Part shown: positions 1 to 3,176 of the stretch, piece by piece
Position numbering within the stretch: the stretch's first letter is position 1
How the letters are laid out: each line of letters opens with the position of its first letter
NCBI GenBank assembly: GCA_020433785.1
Contig: JAGRCC010001028.1
Location: 1 to 5,230, forward strand
Direction: 5' to 3'
Length of the DNA stretch: 5,230 nucleotides
From: Anaerolineae bacterium
GTDB taxonomy: Bacteria > Chloroflexota > Anaerolineae > 4572-78 > J111
Program-made: the position numbers and the translations under genes
The notes under the pieces: generated by a model
Seen by the model: the letters and a program-made list of their open reading frames with translations, nothing else
Told to the model about the DNA's origin: nothing
Database searches by the model: none

Positions 1-908
1 CCGGAGCAGAAGCCAACTTCGCGCAACATTTCCAGATCATAGCGGGTGCGCTGTTCCAGACGCTGGGCTTCCAGCAGTTTGCCCTGTTCGCGAAATTCGG
101 CCAGACGGGTTTCTAGCTCCTGCTCGATATCAACCAGGGCTTCATCCAATTTTTCTTGAGGCGTAATAAAATGCTTGGCCGGATAAATGTCCAGCTGGGT
201 CTGGCGCGATAACACTTCGCCGGTTAGGGCATCGACCTCAGTAATCCGGTCAATTTCATCGCCGAAAAATTCAATCCGATAGACTTGTTGGCCGTAGGCC
301 GGCATAATCTCCAGCGTATCGCCTCGCACCCGGAAGGTGCCCGGCTTGAGATCATAATCGTTGCGCTCATATCGAATATCAATGAGATGTCGCAAAATCT
401 TATCGCGCTTGCGGACAGCGCCCTGTTCAAAATGAATGACCACCTGCCCATAATCTTCCGGGCTGCCCAACCCGTAAATGGCGCTGACACTGGCGACAAT
501 GACGACATCGCGCCGCGAGAATAAATACTGCGTTGCAGCCAGCCGCAGCCGATCAATCTCGTCGTTGATTTGGGCATCTTTTTCGATATAGGTGTCGCTG
601 CGGGGGATATAGGCTTCGGGTTGGTAGTAGTCGTAGTAACTAACAAAGTAAGCCACGGCATTGTTGGGGAAAAACTCTTTGAACTCGCTGTACAGTTGAG
701 CAGCGAGCGTTTTGTTATGGGCCATAATCAGGGTCGGTTTTTGGACCTTTTCTATCACTTTGGCGATAGAAAAGGTTTTCCCGGTGCCGGTGGCGCCCAA
801 TAAAGTTTGATGAGTCAGACCGGCTTCTAAGCCTTCGACCAGTTTCTTAATTGCTCCCGGTTGGTCGCCGGTCGGTTGAAACTCTGAAACAACTTGAAAA
901 TCGGGCAT
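1..908 (-). CDS. uvrB: UvrB, excinuclease ABC subunit B (N-terminal part, cut by window edge)
   Basis: UvrB is the ATP-dependent damage-verifying subunit of UvrABC nucleotide excision repair. UvrA loads it on DNA; it inserts a beta-hairpin behind the lesion and recruits UvrC. Read on the minus strand from ATG at 908-906, 302 codons are open to the left edge, against a family length of about 660-700 aa, so roughly the C-terminal half lies outside. Visible motifs: the N-terminal FQPTGDQP segment (residues 10-17), Walker A GATGTGKT (38-45), [11 protein letters not shown] (62-72), the damage-binding beta-hairpin region [12 protein letters not shown] (91-102), [16 protein letters not shown] (138-153), and REVGFCSG at the cut end. 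The start is supported by AGAGGAG on the minus strand (914-920), five bases before the ATG, and by Walker A lying at the usual distance from the N-terminus. No frameshift is seen. The gene lies 87 bp downstream of the kinase gene on the same strand, but has its own promoter and SOS-type operator. Confidence 0.97.
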   Translation of the reverse strand, partial: MPDFQVVSEFQPTGDQPGAIKKLVEGLEAGLTHQTLLGATGTGKTFSIAKVIEKVQKPTLIMAHNKTLAAQLYSEFKEFFPNNAVAYFVSYYDYYQPEAYIPRSDTYIEKDAQINDEIDRLRLAATQYLFSRRDVVIVASVSAIYGLGSPEDYGQVVIHFEQGAVRKRDKILRHLIDIRYERNDYDLKPGTFRVRGDTLEIMPAYGQQVYRIEFFGDEIDRITEVDALTGEVLSRQTQLDIYPAKHFITPQEKLDEALVDIEQELETRLAEFREQGKLLEAQRLEQRTRYDLEMLREVGFCS

Positions 909-913
909 AAATT

Positions 914-920
914 CTCCTCT
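914..920 (-). promoter_or_regulatory. uvrB ribosome binding site
   Basis: On the minus strand AGAGGAG precedes the uvrB ATG by five bases. It is a strong Shine-Dalgarno and fixes the start codon, which also agrees with the conserved N-terminus. Confidence 0.8.
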
Positions 921-938
921 CGATCAGCTTGAGTCATC

Positions 939-950
939 GAACAAAAGTTC
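939..950 (-). promoter_or_regulatory. Candidate LexA (SOS) box of uvrB
   Basis: The sequence GAAC-AAAA-GTTC has perfect 4-bp arms around a 4-bp centre, preceded by C on the plus strand. It matches the GAAC-N4-GTTC LexA/DinR box known from Bacillus and Actinobacteria. It lies just downstream of the proposed -10 element, over the expected transcription start, where a bound repressor would block initiation. uvrB is a classical LexA target in many bacteria. That LexA binds here is inferred from motif, position and gene identity; an 8-bp specified motif can occur by chance, but rarely in an 87-bp gap. Confidence 0.7.
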
Positions 951-958
951 AAACTGAT

Positions 959-986
959 AGTATACCTTGAGATGCTTATCGAGCAA
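959..986 (-). promoter_or_regulatory. Candidate sigma-70 promoter of uvrB
   Basis: On the minus strand TTGCTC (986-981) and TATACT (964-959) are separated by 16 bp. The -10 matches TATAAT at five of six positions; the -35 matches at four. Transcription would begin near 952, giving a leader of about 45 nt with the LexA-like palindrome at its start. The element lies in the gap after the kinase stop codon, so uvrB can be transcribed independently of the kinase gene. No terminator is visible between the two genes, so read-through is also possible. Confidence 0.6.
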
Positions 987-995
987 AAATTAGAA

Positions 996-2570
996 TTAAT
1001 CGCCCTTGATCCACCCCACCAACCCCTTGAAGATGTTGGAAATTTCTCTTGATCGTCGGTTACCAAAATCTTCCAACATTTGTTCTACCAACAGCCGCAG
1101 TTCCTGGTCCGGAACTTCTAGCGCATCGATCAGTACACCTATAATTTGCGATTTCATTTCTACATCAATTTCCGGACGCTCGTACAGCTTCCCCAAAATC
1201 CTGGCTGACTCACAGCGGGCTTCAACACTATCGGGGTCGAGCAGGTGACCGCCTAAGGTTTTGATAGCCGATTTTAGCATCCGTCCCAGGCGATGCAAGG
1301 CGGCAGTTCGATTGCGTCGATGATTAATATCATCGAGTAAAGCCCCAATATTTTCTCTGAGCTTTTGAGCGGATTTGGCTCGTAGCGCCTGATCACGCTT
1401 GGCCAAACTATCTTTACGAGCGTTTTGAATAACCCGCCGCTGTGATTTTAACTGCTGCAAATTAGCCCCACACTTATCGCAGTTGATGGCATCGATGCGG
1501 TTGGGGGTAAAGCACAAGGGGCAGTCTATCTTTAATCGATTGCCACAGGCTACACACAACCGTCTGTCGCCGGTATTTTCGGTATTACATTTGAGGCAAA
1601 CAATCGTCTCATCGGGTGTGGTATCGACCGGAATGGGTTTGGTTTCCAGACGTTTCAGTTTGACAGCTTTCGGCCGACCGGCTGGTTTAGCTGAGTCATT
1701 GGTATTAAAGGTAGGCGCCTCACTTAAAGCTTTGGCAAAGGCGGTGGCCGAGCTAAACCGGTCAGCCGGCGCTTTAGCTAAAGCCTGATCCATTACCACA
1801 GCACAACCGGCCGGTAAGTCGGGCCCAAATTCCAGAATCGGCGGGATCGGTTGGGTAATATGCTTCATAATAATGCCGAGCGGGGTGTTGGCCTCAAACG
1901 GAAGGCGGCCGGTGAGCATTTGAAACACGATAATACCCAGAGCGTAAATATCGCTGCGGCCGTCCAGGGTTTCGCCGTTGGCCTGTTCAGGGCTCATATA
2001 AGACGGCGTCCCGATGATTAAACCGCCGGTAGTGAGGTTGGTTCGCTCCTCGTTTAACTTGGCAATCCCAAAATCGGTGACGTAAGGATTATGCTGTTGG
2101 TCAAACAGGATATTATCCGGTTTCAGATCGCGGTGAATAACGCCCGATTTATGAGCTTCATCAAGAGCAGGAGCCAAACGATTAATGATGCGACTAGTTT
2201 CCTCAAACGAAATATTGCCTTGCTTTAATCGATCCGCTAGACTGCCGCCGGGCAAATAGCGCATCACCAAATAGGGCTGGTCATCCTCTTCACCCACATC
2301 GTAAACGGGGACAATGGCCGGATGCTCTAACAAGGCCACCGTTTTAGCTTCCCGTTGAAACCGGGTGCGAAAAGTGGGGTCATGCAAAAATTCGCGCGGA
2401 ATCACCTTCAAGGCCACATCACGTTGGAAAAACGGATCGAAAGCCCGAAAAACGGTGGCCATTCCGCCCCGTCCAATTTCTTCTATAATTTCATACCGAC
2501 CAATTTTAAGTGCGGTCATACTTTTCGATTTTACATCAAAAGGGATAGAGGCAAAAATGAACTGGCTCAT
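996..2570 (-). CDS. Soluble Hanks-type Ser/Thr protein kinase with double zinc ribbon
   Basis: The protein is predicted to transfer phosphate from ATP to Ser/Thr of unknown targets in the cytoplasm. It has 524 aa. Kinase domain, about residues 26-285: glycine loop GRGGMATV (33-40), ATP-binding Lys in VALK (K55), helix-C Glu (E74), catalytic HRDLKPDN (146-153), DFG (166-168), likely autophosphorylated Thr180/181, GTPSYMSPE (187-195) and DIYALG (207-212). All key residues are present. A Pro/Lys-rich linker (about 290-320) leads to two zinc ribbons, each Cys-x2-Cys-x10-Cys-x2-Cys (325-342 and 350-367). A basic helical stretch and a HEAT-like helical tail complete it. There is no membrane segment or PASTA domain, unlike PknB-type receptors. 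Start: the first ATG (2570) follows an in-frame stop at 2574-2576 and has AAGGAG 15 bases upstream, which is rather far. ATG at 2519 (Met18) fits the usual start just before the kinase fold but has no clear Shine-Dalgarno. Family is certain; substrate is unknown. Confidence 0.95.
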   Translation of the reverse strand: MSQFIFASIPFDVKSKSMTALKIGRYEIIEEIGRGGMATVFRAFDPFFQRDVALKVIPREFLHDPTFRTRFQREAKTVALLEHPAIVPVYDVGEEDDQPYLVMRYLPGGSLADRLKQGNISFEETSRIINRLAPALDEAHKSGVIHRDLKPDNILFDQQHNPYVTDFGIAKLNEERTNLTTGGLIIGTPSYMSPEQANGETLDGRSDIYALGIIVFQMLTGRLPFEANTPLGIIMKHITQPIPPILEFGPDLPAGCAVVMDQALAKAPADRFSSATAFAKALSEAPTFNTNDSAKPAGRPKAVKLKRLETKPIPVDTTPDETIVCLKCNTENTGDRRLCVACGNRLKIDCPLCFTPNRIDAINCDKCGANLQQLKSQRRVIQNARKDSLAKRDQALRAKSAQKLRENIGALLDDINHRRNRTAALHRLGRMLKSAIKTLGGHLLDPDSVEARCESARILGKLYERPEIDVEMKSQIIGVLIDALEVPDQELRLLVEQMLEDFGNRRSREISNIFKGLVGWIKGD

Positions 2571-2585
2571 GTGTTAAAGCATCCG

Positions 2586-2591
2586 CTCCTT
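2586..2591 (-). promoter_or_regulatory. Kinase Shine-Dalgarno inside a palindrome
   Basis: On the minus strand AAGGAG lies 15 bases before the first kinase ATG, a long spacing. A mini reading frame ATG-CTT-TAA (2582-2574) sits between them. The Shine-Dalgarno overlaps one arm of the palindrome TCCTTG-A-CAAGGA (2587-2599), which could mask it in RNA or serve as a protein site on DNA. Confidence 0.4.
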
Positions 2592-2599
2592 GACAAGGA
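2587..2599. repeat. 13-bp palindrome TCCTTG-A-CAAGGA
   Basis: This is a perfect inverted repeat with 6-bp arms and one central base, placed between the kinase promoter and its start codon. As DNA it resembles a dimer operator. As RNA only a shorter four-pair hairpin is sterically likely, and that would still cover the AAGGAG. Which role applies, if any, cannot be read from the sequence. Confidence 0.45.
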
Positions 2600-2601
2600 A
2601 C

Positions 2602-2629
2602 GAGAGGCGCTTAACGCCTCTCCTTTTTT
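2602..2629 (+). terminator. Terminator-like hairpin with T-run (plus strand)
   Basis: Stem GAGAGGCG (2602-2609) pairs perfectly with CGCCTCTC (2615-2622) across a five-base loop, followed by C and six T. This is the shape of a Rho-independent terminator for plus-strand transcription. No plus-strand gene lies upstream, so if it works it would stop antisense transcription entering from the kinase side. On the minus strand the hairpin falls in the kinase leader without a following T-run, where it would only be a stable leader structure. Confidence 0.5.
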
Positions 2630-2690
2630 GGTCGATAAAGTAAATTTGGTGAATATATATTATTTTTGGCAAAAAAATACATTCGATCTG

Positions 2691-2719
2691 ATTTTATCAC
2701 TAACCCGGCTTGGTTTCAA
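2691..2719 (-). promoter_or_regulatory. Candidate sigma-70 promoter of the kinase gene
   Basis: On the minus strand TTGAAA (2719-2714) and TAAAAT (2696-2691) are separated by the optimal 17 bp. Each hexamer matches consensus at five of six positions. This is the best promoter-like sequence seen in the window. Transcription would start near 2684, leaving a leader of about 115 nt that contains the 8-bp stem hairpin and the palindrome over the Shine-Dalgarno. Confidence 0.65.
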
Positions 2720-2790
2720 TTAGAAAACTGTTTGAAATGTTGATTTTAGGTTAGTCGAAGTGAGAATTGTCTTTGTATTTTATTCTCTAT

Positions 2791-2832
2791 GATTTGATTC
2801 TTCTAATTTAGAGGTTTTTATGGAGTCAAATC
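2791..2832. repeat. Inverted repeat with nested palindrome
   Basis: GATTTGATTC (2791-2800) and GAGTCAAATC (2823-2832) are complementary at nine of ten positions, the exception being a G-T pair. Inside the loop is a perfect TCTAA-T-TTAGA palindrome (2802-2812). This may be a protein-binding site or RNA structure. In AT-rich DNA such repeats can also arise by chance. Confidence 0.35.
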
Positions 2833-2852
2833 GAGTTCTCAGATCTAAGTAA
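2820..2852 (+). CDS. Possible 10-aa leader peptide
   Basis: The frame ATG to TAA encodes MESNRVLRSK and has AGAGG (2810-2814) five bases upstream. A weak promoter (TTGTCT 2767-2772, TATGAT 2788-2793, 15-bp spacer, which is short) lies just before it. The peptide has no run of one amino acid of the kind that marks a classical attenuator. It may be chance; it is listed because Shine-Dalgarno and spacing are both good. Confidence 0.15.
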   Translation: MESNRVLRSK

Positions 2853-2893
2853 AAAATAAGGTGCTTTTTCCCAAAAAATAAGCATTTTGCTAA

Positions 2894-2922
2894 TAGTCAT
2901 AGCTTATAACTTTTCATACAAT
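2894..2922 (+). promoter_or_regulatory. Candidate promoter ahead of the three-codon minigene
   Basis: TAGTCA (2894-2899) and TACAAT (2917-2922) are separated by 17 bp. The -10 matches TATAAT at five of six positions, the -35 at four. Transcription would start near 2930, about ten bases before the AAGGAGGTG sequence. In AT-rich DNA such matches are not rare. Confidence 0.3.
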
Positions 2923-2938
2923 TGAATTGAATTTTCAC

Positions 2939-2963
2939 AAGGAGGTGAAACATGATTGTATGA
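2939..2963 (+). other. Consensus Shine-Dalgarno with three-codon minigene (Met-Ile-Val-stop)
   Basis: AAGGAGGTGA (2939-2948) is a full-length complement to the 16S rRNA 3' end. ATG follows six bases after AAGGAGG, at 2952, and the frame is ATG ATT GTA TGA (2952-2963). The stop overlaps a second ATG (2960-2962) as ATGA, the layout used for translational reinitiation. It looks like either a regulatory minigene or the remnant start of a lost gene. No frame downstream continues beyond 3010. Confidence 0.4.
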
Positions 2964-3010
2964 ATAGTCCCCTAAATCCCCATAAAATTAGTTTACTCGT
3001 TGTTTTATAG
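2960..3010 (+). CDS. Possible 16-aa leader peptide
   Basis: The frame encodes MNSPLNPHKISLLVVL and ends with TAG. Its ATG overlaps the stop of the preceding three-codon frame, so it could be translated by reinitiation; directly it is 14 bases from the AAGGAGG, too far for efficient use. It ends about 165 bp before the binding-protein gene. No family is recognised, and it may not be a real gene. Confidence 0.2.
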   Translation: MNSPLNPHKISLLVVL

Positions 3011-3011
3011 G

Positions 3012-3041
3012 TTTAACCCTTTATTGTCTACCTGCTATAGA
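3012..3041 (+). promoter_or_regulatory. Candidate promoter of the sugar-binding lipoprotein gene
   Basis: TGC-TATAGA (3033-3041) forms an extended -10 with TG one base upstream of the hexamer. TTTAAC (3012-3017) is a weak -35 at 18 bp. Transcription would begin near 3048, giving a leader of about 130 nt that contains two stem-loops. Promoters further upstream (such as 2894-2922) could also serve the gene. Confidence 0.4.
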
Positions 3042-3051
3042 ACCCTATTTC

Positions 3052-3102
3052 TACACGTTTCATCGGGGAGCGTGTAACCGGGCCTGATAGTAACAGGCCG
3101 GG
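3052..3102 (+). promoter_or_regulatory. Two adjacent leader stem-loops before the binding-protein gene
   Basis: Hairpin one: TACACG (3052-3057) pairs with CGTGTA (3071-3076) around a 13-base loop. Hairpin two: GGCCTG (3081-3086) pairs with CAGGCC (3094-3099) around a 7-base loop, and an alternative register with one bulged G gives eight pairs. No T-run follows, so neither is a terminator. They may stabilise the mRNA or take part in regulation. No known riboswitch class is recognised. Confidence 0.4.
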
Positions 3103-3160
3103 ATCCTTTATTATGGTTGTTGAAGGCCATATTATTTTTCACATTGAAGTGCATTCAACT

Positions 3161-3167
3161 AAAGGAG
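3161..3167 (+). promoter_or_regulatory. Ribosome binding site of the binding-protein gene
   Basis: AAAGGAG ends nine bases before the ATG at 3177. It is a strong Shine-Dalgarno that decides the start, which is also the Met giving a normal lipoprotein signal peptide. Confidence 0.8.
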
Positions 3168-3176
3168 TGACGAAGA

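Larger units (their letters stand above)
2571..3176. other. AT-rich divergent intergenic region
   Basis: These 606 bp separate the minus-strand kinase gene from the plus-strand binding-protein gene and are visibly more AT-rich than either. No reading frame of normal gene size is supported; the longer frames entering from the left are shadows of the kinase. The region holds the kinase promoter and leader, several inverted repeats (2762-2787, 2791-2832, 2802-2812), a direct repeat AAAAAATAAG (2851-2860 and 2873-2882), two very short frames with Shine-Dalgarno sequences, and the leader of the binding-protein gene. Confidence 0.8.

Noticed and set aside
224..661. 145-codon minus-strand frame inside uvrB
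   Set aside because: It lies out of frame with uvrB, whose protein motifs are continuous through this stretch. The product has no recognisable domain and is a shadow.
827..1066. 79-codon minus-strand frame spanning the kinase-uvrB gap
   Set aside because: It overlaps both the kinase C-terminus and the uvrB N-terminus in another frame and has low-complexity, unrecognisable sequence.
2355..2723. 122-codon plus-strand frame over the kinase N-terminus and promoter
   Set aside because: It is antisense to conserved kinase motifs and runs through the terminator-like hairpin and into the spacer. It lacks a good ribosome site.
2862..2890. AT-rich hairpin TGCTT/AAGCA followed by TTTTGC as a terminator
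   Set aside because: It has few GC pairs, internal mismatches and a short T-run; it is within chance for this composition.
3078..3110. Hairpin GGCCTG/CAGGCC as a Rho-independent terminator
   Set aside because: It is followed by GGATCC and only a short mixed T/A stretch, with no U-run on either strand.
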